Positions 1 to 6,267 of a stretch of DNA of 12,729 nucleotides are shown piece by piece (position 1 is the stretch's first letter; every line of letters begins with the position of its first letter). The notes under the pieces were generated by a model. That model was given only the letters and a program-made list of their open reading frames with translations, searched no databases and had not been told where the DNA came from. This DNA comes from Paludibacter sp. UBA5753 (GTDB taxonomy: Bacteria > Bacteroidota > Bacteroidia > Bacteroidales > Paludibacteraceae): assembly GCA_002427615.1 (NCBI GenBank), contig DIFH01000081.1, positions 133 to 12,861 of the forward strand. The letters are read 5' to 3'. Made by a program: the position numbers and the translations under genes.

Positions 1-66
1 AAAAACTACTCATCCCGCCTTGGCGTAACTCCGTGTTTTCGTTGCTTCGTGCAGCCTTGACCTTTT
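1..66 (-). repeat. Dispersed repeat, copy 1 (inverted relative to copy 2)
   Basis: The reverse complement of this stretch matches 4539-4602 in about 61 of 66 aligned columns by eye, with two single-base gaps. Shared blocks include AAAAGGTCAAGG, GCACGAAGCA, CGAAAACA and CGCCAAGGCGGGATGAGTAG. A short self-complementary core, CGCCTTGGCG, lies at 16-25. Weaker similarity (GTG-TTGATAA) continues to about position 79. The window starts at the end of the match, so the true outer boundary is unknown. It is intergenic and codes for nothing recognisable. Confidence 0.8.
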
Positions 67-199
67 CTTATCAATCACTAAAATTCTTCTCCTAAATATT
101 ATTTTCCCCTTTGTCCTTTTCTCTTTTAAAAAAGAAGTCCAAAGTTCTTAAACATTTGCCTTAAATAAATCAGATTTTACAAAATGAGCTGTTTTTTTG

Positions 200-207
200 T
201 ATCTTTG
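200..207 (+). promoter_or_regulatory. Putative Bacteroidetes -7 element (TATCTTTG) for ruvX
   Basis: TATCTTTG fits the Bacteroidetes -7 consensus TAnnTTTG and lies 20 bp before the ruvX start, implying a leader of roughly 14 nt. The same octamer precedes fabG and guaD. No convincing TTTG -33 element sits 19-21 bp upstream, so only the -7 part is supported. Confidence 0.6.
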
Positions 208-227
208 CAGCGCTAAACAAAATAATT

Positions 228-638
228 ATGGGACGAATACTGGCTATCGATTATGGTCAAAAACGTGTGGGACTTGCAGTTACCGATCCGCTCCAGATTG
301 CAGCCAACGGATTAGATACAGTTGCTGTGCACGAGCTGCTCGATTACCTGCAAAAATATATAGCCCGCGAACCGGTAGAAAAGTTTGTAATCGGTTTGCC
401 CAAACAAATGAACGGTCAGGAGTCCGGGTCAATGCAATATATACGCCCTTTTGTAATAAGTTTGCAACGAAAATTTCCCGACATTGAACTTGTTTACGTC
501 GATGAACGTTTCACATCTGTTTTAGCCCATAAAACCATGCTCGACGCGGGTTTAAAGAGAAAGGACAGGCAAAATAAAGAATTAGTCGATAAAATTTCGG
601 CAACCATTATTTTGCAAAGTTATCTTGAAAGCAAATGA
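228..638 (+). CDS. ruvX: RuvX/YqgF-family Holliday junction resolvase-like nuclease
   Basis: This 136-aa protein has the usual length and full motif set of the YqgF/RuvX family, an RNase H-fold nuclease tied to Holliday-junction resolution and, in E. coli, to 16S rRNA 5' processing. The N-terminus has the first catalytic Asp in AIDYGQKRVGLA (D8). A GLP loop follows (FVIGLPKQMNG, about 53-63). The second acidic site is in VDERFTS (E93) and the third Asp is near the C-terminus (D121, DKISA). All three acidic residues are present, so it should be active. The start at 228 gives the canonical MGRILAIDYG N-terminus close behind a promoter. def follows 128 bp downstream on the same strand with no terminator or clear promoter between, so co-transcription is likely. 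Two ORFs overlapping this gene in other frames show no family features. Confidence 0.95.
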   Translation: MGRILAIDYGQKRVGLAVTDPLQIAANGLDTVAVHELLDYLQKYIAREPVEKFVIGLPKQMNGQESGSMQYIRPFVISLQRKFPDIELVYVDERFTSVLAHKTMLDAGLKRKDRQNKELVDKISATIILQSYLESK

Positions 639-729
639 ATTCAGGCAATAGCGTATGTAACAGGGCAGTAGATAATCCCGCTAAGACTGAATATCTTAAT
701 CCTTATATACAACCTTGTAGCAAAACTAC

Positions 730-763
730 AAACTATTTACTATAAACTATTTATTATAAACTA
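730..763 (+). repeat. 14-bp tandem repeat just upstream of def
   Basis: Two 14-bp units, AAACTATTTACTAT (730-743) and AAACTATTTATTAT (744-757), differ at one base. A partial third unit, AAACTA (758-763), ends three bases before the def ATG. A further AAACTA lies at 723-728. The tract is AT-only apart from the C positions and forms the translation-initiation region of def. Confidence 0.75.
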
Positions 764-766
764 ATA

Positions 767-1318
767 ATGATTCTTCCTATTTATACCTATGGAACGGCAG
801 TATTACGCAAAGTAGCCGAACCGATTACAAAAGATTACCCAAAACTCAATGAGCTGATCGAAAATATGTTTGAAACCATGTACCATGCCGATGGAGTAGG
901 ATTGGCTGCTCCCCAGGTTGGGCTTTCCATCCGTGTATTGGTCATTGATTTGTTGCCTTTAAAAGAAGAATATCCCGAACTTGGAAGCTTTAAAGTGTCT
1001 ATGATTAACCCCGCCATGCTTGAATTCAGCGAAGATAAAGTGGCGGGCGAAGAAGGATGCCTGAGTATTCCGGGCATACACGAAAGCGTGTTTCGTTCGG
1101 AGAAAATCAAAATAAAATATTACGACGCGGATTTCAACGAACATATTGAAGAATTTGAAGGCTATAAAGCGCGGGTAATACAACACGAATACGACCATCT
1201 CGAAGGAAATCTTTTCACCGATAAGATTTCTCCAATCCGCCGCCAACTGCTGAAATCAAAACTTACCAGTATCGTAAAAGGCAAAACCGATACAAGTTAC
1301 AAAATAAAAACTGCATAA
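767..1318 (+). CDS. def: Peptide deformylase
   Basis: A 183-aa cytoplasmic metallohydrolase that removes the N-formyl group from nascent polypeptides. All three family motifs are intact: motif 1 GVGLAAPQVG (43-52, Q50), motif 2 EEGCLS (95-100, metal ligand C98) and motif 3 QHEYDH (139-144, ligands H140 and H144, catalytic E141). The length and motif spacing are normal for a bacterial deformylase. The start gives MILPIYTYGTAVLRK, a typical N-terminus. It lies 128 bp after ruvX, and I see no convincing TAnnTTTG box in that gap, so it is probably expressed from the ruvX promoter. A 14-bp tandem repeat abuts the start codon. No terminator hairpin is visible directly after the stop, and rho has its own promoter downstream. 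Minus-strand ORFs over this gene are shadows. Confidence 0.97.
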   Translation: MILPIYTYGTAVLRKVAEPITKDYPKLNELIENMFETMYHADGVGLAAPQVGLSIRVLVIDLLPLKEEYPELGSFKVSMINPAMLEFSEDKVAGEEGCLSIPGIHESVFRSEKIKIKYYDADFNEHIEEFEGYKARVIQHEYDHLEGNLFTDKISPIRRQLLKSKLTSIVKGKTDTSYKIKTA

Positions 1319-1340
1319 AATCAAGCTGATTGCCATTTAT

Positions 1341-1370
1341 TCATTCAAATCATCTGTTTTTCATTCAAAT
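1341..1370 (+). repeat. Direct repeat TCATTCAAAT x2 upstream of the rho promoter
   Basis: The decamer TCATTCAAAT occurs at 1341-1350 and again at 1361-1370, spaced 20 bp start to start, close to two helical turns. The pair sits 23-52 bp upstream of the rho -33 element, where an activator or repressor could bind. A regulatory role is inference only. Confidence 0.5.
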
Positions 1371-1392
1371 ATTCGTAAAAAAACAAGAAAAA

Positions 1393-1423
1393 TTTGCATA
1401 TTCAAAATTTAGTAGTAATTTTG
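1393..1423 (+). promoter_or_regulatory. Putative rho promoter (TTTG, 19 bp, TAATTTTG)
   Basis: TTTG at 1393-1396 and TAATTTTG at 1416-1423 are separated by exactly 19 bp, a full match to the Bacteroidetes sigma-ABfr consensus (TTTG, N19, TAnnTTTG). It lies in the 231-bp gap between def and rho. Transcription from it would give a leader of about 120 nt before the rho start codon. This is the best promoter in the window. Confidence 0.75.
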
Positions 1424-1490
1424 TATCGTTTTCTGATATCAGTAGCATCCTGCTATTGAAACATACAATCAACAATTAAATACATTCACA

Positions 1491-1536
1491 AAAACGTTAT
1501 TTTCCAAGAAAGGAAAAATTCCCTCTAAAAACGTTT
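1491..1536 (+). promoter_or_regulatory. Possible regulatory leader of rho (repeat plus competing hairpins)
   Basis: AAAACGTTATT at 1491-1501 is echoed by AAAACGTTTATT from 1527. Between them TTTTCC (1500-1505) can pair with GGAAAA (1512-1517). Alternatively GGAA (1512-1515) can pair with TTCC (1519-1522). The two hairpins share one arm and are mutually exclusive. This is a primary-sequence observation, and a role in rho autoregulation is inference. Confidence 0.35.
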
Positions 1537-1549
1537 ATTCATCATCTTT

Positions 1550-3430
1550 ATGAGTAACTTCAACATTTTGCAATTGAATGCGAAAGAACTGTCCGAGCTT
1601 AAGGACATCGCTACCGAATTAGGACTAAAGGTTTCTAATTCTGCTACAAAAGAAACTTTGGTCTATGATATTTTAGACCAGCAAGCCGTTGTTAATGCAC
1701 AACGAAAAACAAATATTGAAAAACCTGACACCGATCGAAAGAAACGCCTCCGCGTTCCTGTAAAAAAGACCGGCGATCAAAAAGTATTTACTACCGGCTC
1801 CGGCAAAGAAACAGCTGAACAAGCCCCTAAACCGGAAAACCAAACGGTAAAAACAGAGATGCCTGAAATCATAGTACCGGCTGTAAAAATTGCCGAAGCT
1901 CCGGTACAGGAAACTAAAGCGCCATCCCAAAAGAAAAGCGCTAAAGCCAAACAGGCGAAAGTTGCCGCAAAAAAACCGGTTGAAGTGAAAGACGAAACAC
2001 CAAAAACAGAAGAACAATCTGTTGTTCCAGTCAAAAAATTTGTCCTCGAAAAATTGATTGATCCTGAAATGAATAGCGATGAGTCAATTGACATACCTGA
2101 AATTCCCGTACTGGAAGAGACCGAAATAACAAGTATAGCAGAACAACCCGCAGAAACATTTGAAAAAGTAAAAACCGTAAACGTCGAACTCCGGCACAAC
2201 AATCCCGGAAACATCACCCCCAACACTCCTAACAATCCCAATAACGGTAATAACGGTAATAGCCGCAATAAATTCCAGCAACGAAACGACAAACAGGAGA
2301 AACAATTCGATTTCGACGGCATACTCGAAGGTACCGGAACGCTCGAAATGATGCAGGATGGTTACGGATTTCTTCGTTCAGCCGACTATAACTACCTGGC
2401 TTCGCCCGACGATATTTATGTATCGCAATCTCAAATCAAACTTTTTGGACTGAAAACCGGCGATACAGTAAACGGAGCTATTCGTCCACCTAAAGAAGGT
2501 GAAAAATACTTCCCGCTGATCAAGGTAAATAAAATAAACGGTCGTTCACCCGAATATGTACGCGACCGCGTTCCTTTCGAACATCTTACTCCGCTTTTCC
2601 CCGATGTAAAATTCAACCTGACTACCGGTAAAAACGATTCTCTTTCGGTTCGTATGGTCGATTTATTTTCGCCTATCGGCAAAGGCCAGCGCGGATTGAT
2701 CGTGGCGCAACCTAAGACAGGTAAAACCGTGTTGTTGAAAGAAATAGCTAATGCTATTGCCGCCAACCATCCCGAAGTGTATATGATAGTACTGCTCATC
2801 GACGAACGTCCGGAAGAAGTTACCGACATGGCGCGCAGCGTTCGTGCCGAAGTTGTTTCGTCCACTTTCGACGAACCGGCCGAACGTCACGTAAAAGTGG
2901 CCAGTATGGTTCATGAAAAAGCAAAACGCATGGTGGAATGTGGTCAGGATGTGGTGATTCTGCTCGACTCCATTACCCGCCTCGCCCGCGCTTACAACAC
3001 TGTATCGCCCGCTTCGGGTAAAATACTTTCGGGTGGTGTGGATGCCAATGCATTACACAAACCAAAACGTTTCTTCGGAGCAGCCCGTAATATCGAAAAT
3101 GGTGGCAGTTTGACTATCATAGCAACAGCACTGACCGAAACCGGCTCAAAAATGGACGAAGTAATCTTCGAAGAATTCAAAGGAACGGGTAATATGGAAT
3201 TGCAACTCGATCGAAAATTGTCGAACAAACGTATATTCCCCGCAGTGGATATCATGGCTTCGAGTACACGTCGCGACGACCTGTTGCTCGATCAGGATAC
3301 GCTGAACCGTATGTGGATTTTGCGTCGCCATTTGGCCGACATGAACTCCATCGAAGCCATGGAGTTTCTGAAAGATCGCATGGAACGCACCGAAAACAAT
3401 GATGAGTTTCTGATATCGATGAATGCATAA
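1550..3430 (+). CDS. rho: Transcription termination factor Rho with long N-terminal insertion
   Basis: Rho is a hexameric RNA-dependent ATPase/translocase that ends transcription on untranslated RNA. This one is 626 aa, about 200 longer than E. coli Rho (419 aa). An N-terminal Rho_N helical region covers about 4-45. A Lys/Ala/Pro/Glu-rich, then Asn-rich, low-complexity segment covers about 50-252. The OB/cold-shock-like RNA-binding domain (GTLEMMQDGYGFLR) begins at about 257. The ATPase core has the P-loop AQPKTGKT (386-393), Walker B VVILLDSITRLARAY (D473), the Q-loop region GKILSGGVDANALHKP and the R-loop FEEFKGTGNMEL. All catalytic motifs are intact. Bacteroidetes Rho proteins are known for such insertions; from memory, the one in Bacteroides thetaiotaomicron has been linked to phase separation. 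The gene has its own promoter, a leader of about 120 nt and a strong terminator 31 bp after the stop, so it is monocistronic. Confidence 0.98.
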   Translation: MSNFNILQLNAKELSELKDIATELGLKVSNSATKETLVYDILDQQAVVNAQRKTNIEKPDTDRKKRLRVPVKKTGDQKVFTTGSGKETAEQAPKPENQTVKTEMPEIIVPAVKIAEAPVQETKAPSQKKSAKAKQAKVAAKKPVEVKDETPKTEEQSVVPVKKFVLEKLIDPEMNSDESIDIPEIPVLEETEITSIAEQPAETFEKVKTVNVELRHNNPGNITPNTPNNPNNGNNGNSRNKFQQRNDKQEKQFDFDGILEGTGTLEMMQDGYGFLRSADYNYLASPDDIYVSQSQIKLFGLKTGDTVNGAIRPPKEGEKYFPLIKVNKINGRSPEYVRDRVPFEHLTPLFPDVKFNLTTGKNDSLSVRMVDLFSPIGKGQRGLIVAQPKTGKTVLLKEIANAIAANHPEVYMIVLLIDERPEEVTDMARSVRAEVVSSTFDEPAERHVKVASMVHEKAKRMVECGQDVVILLDSITRLARAYNTVSPASGKILSGGVDANALHKPKRFFGAARNIENGGSLTIIATALTETGSKMDEVIFEEFKGTGNMELQLDRKLSNKRIFPAVDIMASSTRRDDLLLDQDTLNRMWILRRHLADMNSIEAMEFLKDRMERTENNDEFLISMNA

Positions 3431-3460
3431 ACATTGATTCATTCTATTTTCCATATCTTT

Positions 3461-3501
3461 TAGAGAGTGTTCTATTCAATTCGGACACTCTCTTTTTTTT
3501 T
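3461..3501 (+). terminator. Intrinsic terminator of rho
   Basis: AGAGAGTGTTC (3462-3472) pairs with GGACACTCTCT (3483-3493) in an 11-bp stem with one G-U pair and a 10-nt loop. An uninterrupted T-run to 3501 follows. It lies 31 bp past the rho stop. Confidence 0.92.
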
Positions 3502-3554
3502 GCACAAATTCAATCCTTATAGGCAGTTATTGCCCCGTTTTTAGAAAAAAACAC

Positions 3555-3562
3555 TATCTTTG
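3555..3562 (+). promoter_or_regulatory. Putative -7 element (TATCTTTG) for fabG
   Basis: TATCTTTG matches TAnnTTTG and is identical to the octamers before ruvX and guaD. A TTG at 3530-3532 lies 22 bp upstream, slightly far for a -33 element. The implied leader to the chosen fabG start is about 95 nt. Confidence 0.6.
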
Positions 3563-3663
3563 TGCCCGAAAATTGCCTGGTATTTCCTTAGAAGAAATAG
3601 GGTAATGAGTTATTATTCATTAACTTGACAATCAATTTCAAAATTAAATTAAACGAATATCTT

Positions 3664-4410
3664 ATGAAATTATTAGAAGGAAAAGTAGCCATCGTAACCG
3701 GCGCAGCCCGCGGTATTGGTAAAGCCATTGCCCTGAAACTCGCCAGCGAAGGCGCCGACATCGCTTTTACCGATTTAATCATCGATGAAAATGCCCTGAA
3801 CACACAAAAAGAAATTGAAGCATTGGGTGTAAAAGCCAAAGGATATGCATCAAATGCGGCAAATTTTGAAGAAACTCACACCGTAGTAGAAAAAATTGTA
3901 AAAGAATTCGGGCGTGTGGACGTGTTGGTAAACAATGCAGGCATCACCAAAGATGGATTAATGATGCGCATGAGCGAGATGCAATGGGATGCAGTTATCA
4001 ATGTGAACCTGAAATCCGCATTCAACTTTATACATGCCTGTGCCCCTGTAATGATGAAACAACGTTCGGGCAGCATTATCAACATGAGCTCTGTGGTAGG
4101 CGTTTCGGGCAATGCGGGACAAGCCAACTATTCGGCGTCAAAAGCCGGTATGATCGGTTTGGCTAAATCGGTGGCTAAAGAATTCGGTTCGCGAGGTATA
4201 CGCGCCAACGCCATTGCTCCCGGCTTTATCGAAACTGAAATGACTCATGCGCTTACCGACGAACAACGCGCTAAATGGGCGGAACTGATTCCTTTGCGTC
4301 GCGGTGGAAGCCCCGACGAAGTCGCAAAGGTTACCTTGTTCCTTGCATCCGATTTATCAAGCTATGTAAGCGGACAAGTGATCAATGTTTGCGGAGGCAT
4401 GAATACCTGA
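3664..4410 (+). CDS. fabG: 3-oxoacyl-[acyl-carrier-protein] reductase
   Basis: A 248-aa short-chain dehydrogenase/reductase that reduces 3-oxoacyl-ACP with NADPH in the fatty-acid elongation cycle. The Rossmann motif TGAARGIG (12-19) binds the cofactor and NNAG is at 90-93. The catalytic tetrad N115, S143, Y156 and K160 is complete (YSASKAG). The C-terminus has the family ending YVSGQVINVCGGM. The open frame extends 13 codons upstream to 3625, but the ATG at 3664 gives the canonical MKLLEGKVAIVTGAARGIG N-terminus, and the extra residues (MTINFKIKLNEYL) look like translated leader. Its own promoter lies upstream and a strong terminator follows about 40 bp after the stop, so it is probably a single-gene unit. 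Other SDR reductases share the fold, but the sequence is closest to FabG in motif detail and length. Confidence 0.93.
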   Translation: MKLLEGKVAIVTGAARGIGKAIALKLASEGADIAFTDLIIDENALNTQKEIEALGVKAKGYASNAANFEETHTVVEKIVKEFGRVDVLVNNAGITKDGLMMRMSEMQWDAVINVNLKSAFNFIHACAPVMMKQRSGSIINMSSVVGVSGNAGQANYSASKAGMIGLAKSVAKEFGSRGIRANAIAPGFIETEMTHALTDEQRAKWAELIPLRRGGSPDEVAKVTLFLASDLSSYVSGQVINVCGGMNT

Positions 4411-4448
4411 TTCATTTATTTACCATTCAAATATTTACCATTTACAAC

Positions 4449-4489
4449 AAAAAAATGCTCCGTTCAAAACAAAACGGAGCATTTTTTTT
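4449..4489 (+). terminator. Intrinsic terminator of fabG, symmetrical
   Basis: ATGCTCCGTT (4455-4464) pairs perfectly with AACGGAGCAT (4473-4482) around an 8-nt loop. It is flanked by an A-run before and a T-run after, so it can act on both strands. It lies about 40 bp after the fabG stop. Confidence 0.93.
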
Positions 4490-4538
4490 GTGTGTATTTC
4501 GTGCTTGAAGAAAACTCAGTGTTTGATAAAAAAACATC

Positions 4539-4602
4539 AAAAGGTCAAGGCGCACGAAGCAGCGAAAACAAGGAGTCCGCCAAGGCGGGATGAGTAGTTT
4601 TT
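4539..4602 (+). repeat. Dispersed repeat, copy 2
   Basis: This is the near-identical counterpart of 1-66 in the opposite orientation, with about 61 of 66 aligned columns matching. It contains a perfect hairpin core CCGCCAAGGCGG (4577-4588). Looser similarity (GTGTTTGATAA) extends back to about 4519. Both copies end at the same AGTAGTTTTT boundary. One frame reads through to a TAG stop, but nothing suggests that it is translated. Confidence 0.8.
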
Positions 4603-4670
4603 GCTGTGAGTGCAACGCTGAAATGGACGTTTTCCTGCAAACACTATTTAATTTATGCATATTGAGATAT

Positions 4671-4704
4671 AAAAAAACCGCTTCTTATTAGGAGGCGGTT
4701 TTTT
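4671..4704 (-). terminator. Bidirectional terminator of the TonB receptor/lipoprotein operon
   Basis: ACCGCTTCT (4677-4685) pairs with GGAGGCGGT (4691-4699), including G-U pairs, with a 5-nt loop. It has an A-run on the left (4671-4677) and a T-run on the right (4699-4704), so it works on both strands. It starts 26 bp past the lipoprotein stop. Confidence 0.88.
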
Positions 4705-4729
4705 GTAAAAGTATATGGTTTCGAAATTC

Positions 4730-6247
4730 TTATGGAATACTTACGTGGCTGAAATAAATACTTGGTGAAAGTTCAACTGTTGTTCCATATGTTATTTTCG
4801 GAGCAATTACTGTTAGCGTATCTCCAACTTTAAGACCTTTGTCAGCTATCAGGTTTTTTCTAAAGTCGCCGGTTGCACCATAGCCCGGATAACAACCATA
4901 TACTAATATCTCGCTGTCACCATCTTGTAAATAAAGATTACCATATATCGCATTGGTTATCGACTTTATTACACCGGTAACTTTGAAGTAAGTAGTGGGG
5001 TCGTCAGCTTTAGTGAGCACTTCCGCAATAGTAGCCGGAGTTACCGATTTTGAGCTTTCCAGAACAGCGCCACTTACCTGTGGGGTACCATTGTATGCAG
5101 CACGTTTTCCGACAATTGTAATGATGTCGCTTACTTTTAATTCATTTGAGGCAAAATCCGTAATTTTATAAACATAAGTTTCACCCGAGAAATCTTTCAG
5201 GTATATTTTACCTGATGTAGTATCGTCAATTTTGCTAATAATGCCTGACAATCGATAACTTTGATTAACGTCGACCGGAGCTGCAATAAATTCTGCAACA
5301 GTTACATTTTTAATCGCTCCTTTTTGGCTAATAGCTGTTTGTGTACTATAGTTTTTAGATCCATCGGTAGTACTAAACGTGAGAGTAGTTGTACGATCTC
5401 CTCCGGTATTAGCAATTGCATTGAATTTTACAACAGTATTAGTCCCTGTTGATTGGATAGATGAAATTGATAACCAGGACTTGGCATCTTCAGGAATTTC
5501 TACCGATACGCCTTGTCCTTTGCAGGTAAGGTATGCAATGAATTCACCCCCTTCGAGAGGAAGCGCTGCGTTTGCTACCGAATCAACTTTCACAAGTGAT
5601 TTATTGATCTTGATAACTGATACATTTACCAATTCCACCGTGGTTCCGTAGGTAGTTTTTGGTCCTTGAACAGTTACTTCATCTCCCACTTCAAGTCCTA
5701 AACTTAAAAAGTTTTTCTCTGCCCCCTTCGCATCAAGGGTACCATATATATAAACAGTGCCAGTTGCATCCTTTAAATACCAGTTGCCGTAAACTGTGTT
5801 GGCTATTGACGTACAAACTCCGGTTACCTGATAGGTCTTGCTGTCCGGTCCGGCAATTACCTCCGCACATGTGGCAGATGATATTTTCGACAGACCCTGA
5901 ATGATATTTATTCTCTGAGTTTTACCTCCACTTTGAAGTAAAACCTCTGCAGTGCGACCATTTAATGTTGATGAAGCTGAAAAAATAAGTTCAGCTTCTC
6001 CGGCATTGCCAGCGGTTGATGATATAGTTAACCATTTAACGCTGTCTTTCAAGGTAACCACTTTTTCTATAGTCCAGCTATCTTTAGCCGTTACAGTAAT
6101 GGTTGTAGAACCGCCCTCTACCGGGATAGCCACGTAAGACGAAGATACTTGAATTTCGTCAAGCAATGTCATTGTTGCTTCATCTGCACAACTTGTCATC
6201 AAGGCAAGTATGGCAATAAATAATGGAAATATTTTTTTAAATTTCAT
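4730..6247 (-). CDS. Surface lipoprotein, BACON-OB-BACON-OB-OB architecture
   Basis: A 505-aa secreted lipoprotein. The N-terminus MKFKKIFPLFIAILALMTSC is a type II signal peptide with lipobox Cys at 20. Acidic residues D22 and E23 directly after it resemble Bacteroidetes surface-export signals. By inspection, residues 32-118 and 216-312 look like BACON beta-sandwich domains (IPVEGGSTTITVTAKDSW; LPLEGGEFIAYLTCKG). Residues 125-215, 313-400 and 402-504 look like OB-fold repeats. The first and third are alike (YGNWYLKDATGTVYIYG, YGNLYLQDGDSEILVYG, then PKTTYGTTVEL, PKITYGTTVEL). Such OB domains occur in secreted nucleases such as YhcR and in Bacteroidetes lipoproteins of the DUF5689 type. No catalytic domain is seen, so a ligand-binding role is inferred. 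It lies 20 bp downstream of the TonB receptor gene and is very likely its partner. The exact ligand is unknown. Confidence 0.85.
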   Translation of the reverse strand: MKFKKIFPLFIAILALMTSCADEATMTLLDEIQVSSSYVAIPVEGGSTTITVTAKDSWTIEKVVTLKDSVKWLTISSTAGNAGEAELIFSASSTLNGRTAEVLLQSGGKTQRINIIQGLSKISSATCAEVIAGPDSKTYQVTGVCTSIANTVYGNWYLKDATGTVYIYGTLDAKGAEKNFLSLGLEVGDEVTVQGPKTTYGTTVELVNVSVIKINKSLVKVDSVANAALPLEGGEFIAYLTCKGQGVSVEIPEDAKSWLSISSIQSTGTNTVVKFNAIANTGGDRTTTLTFSTTDGSKNYSTQTAISQKGAIKNVTVAEFIAAPVDVNQSYRLSGIISKIDDTTSGKIYLKDFSGETYVYKITDFASNELKVSDIITIVGKRAAYNGTPQVSGAVLESSKSVTPATIAEVLTKADDPTTYFKVTGVIKSITNAIYGNLYLQDGDSEILVYGCYPGYGATGDFRKNLIADKGLKVGDTLTVIAPKITYGTTVELSPSIYFSHVSIP

Positions 6248-6267
6248 GATTGTCAGAGCTTTTTTAA

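Larger units (their letters stand above)
4411..4729. other. Convergent intergenic region fabG / lipoprotein gene
   Basis: This 319-bp gap contains the fabG terminator (4449-4489), dispersed repeat copy 2 (4539-4602), about 65 bp of featureless sequence and the lipoprotein-operon terminator (4671-4704). A minus-strand ORF at 4442-4660 runs across the terminator and the repeat and is not a credible gene. Confidence 0.7.

Noticed and set aside
197..487. 96-aa plus-strand ORF overlapping ruvX in another frame
   Set aside because: It lies over a complete RuvX with all catalytic motifs, starts inside the -7/leader region and has a Cys/Arg-rich composition without family features.
730..763. CRISPR-like direct repeats
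   Set aside because: The units are 14 bp, contiguous and without spacers, so this is a simple tandem repeat. No repeat-spacer array was found anywhere in the window.
1777..2322. 181-aa minus-strand ORF opposite the rho insertion (and other minus ORFs under rho)
   Set aside because: It is a low-complexity Ser/Phe/Leu-rich antisense reading of the Lys/Asn-rich Rho segment, a composition artefact.
3625..3663. 13-codon upstream extension of fabG
   Set aside because: Residues MTINFKIKLNEYL have no counterpart in FabG, and the ATG at 3664 gives the canonical N-terminus.
4442..4660. 72-aa minus-strand ORF between fabG and the lipoprotein gene
   Set aside because: It runs through a strong terminator and the dispersed repeat, with no recognisable domain.
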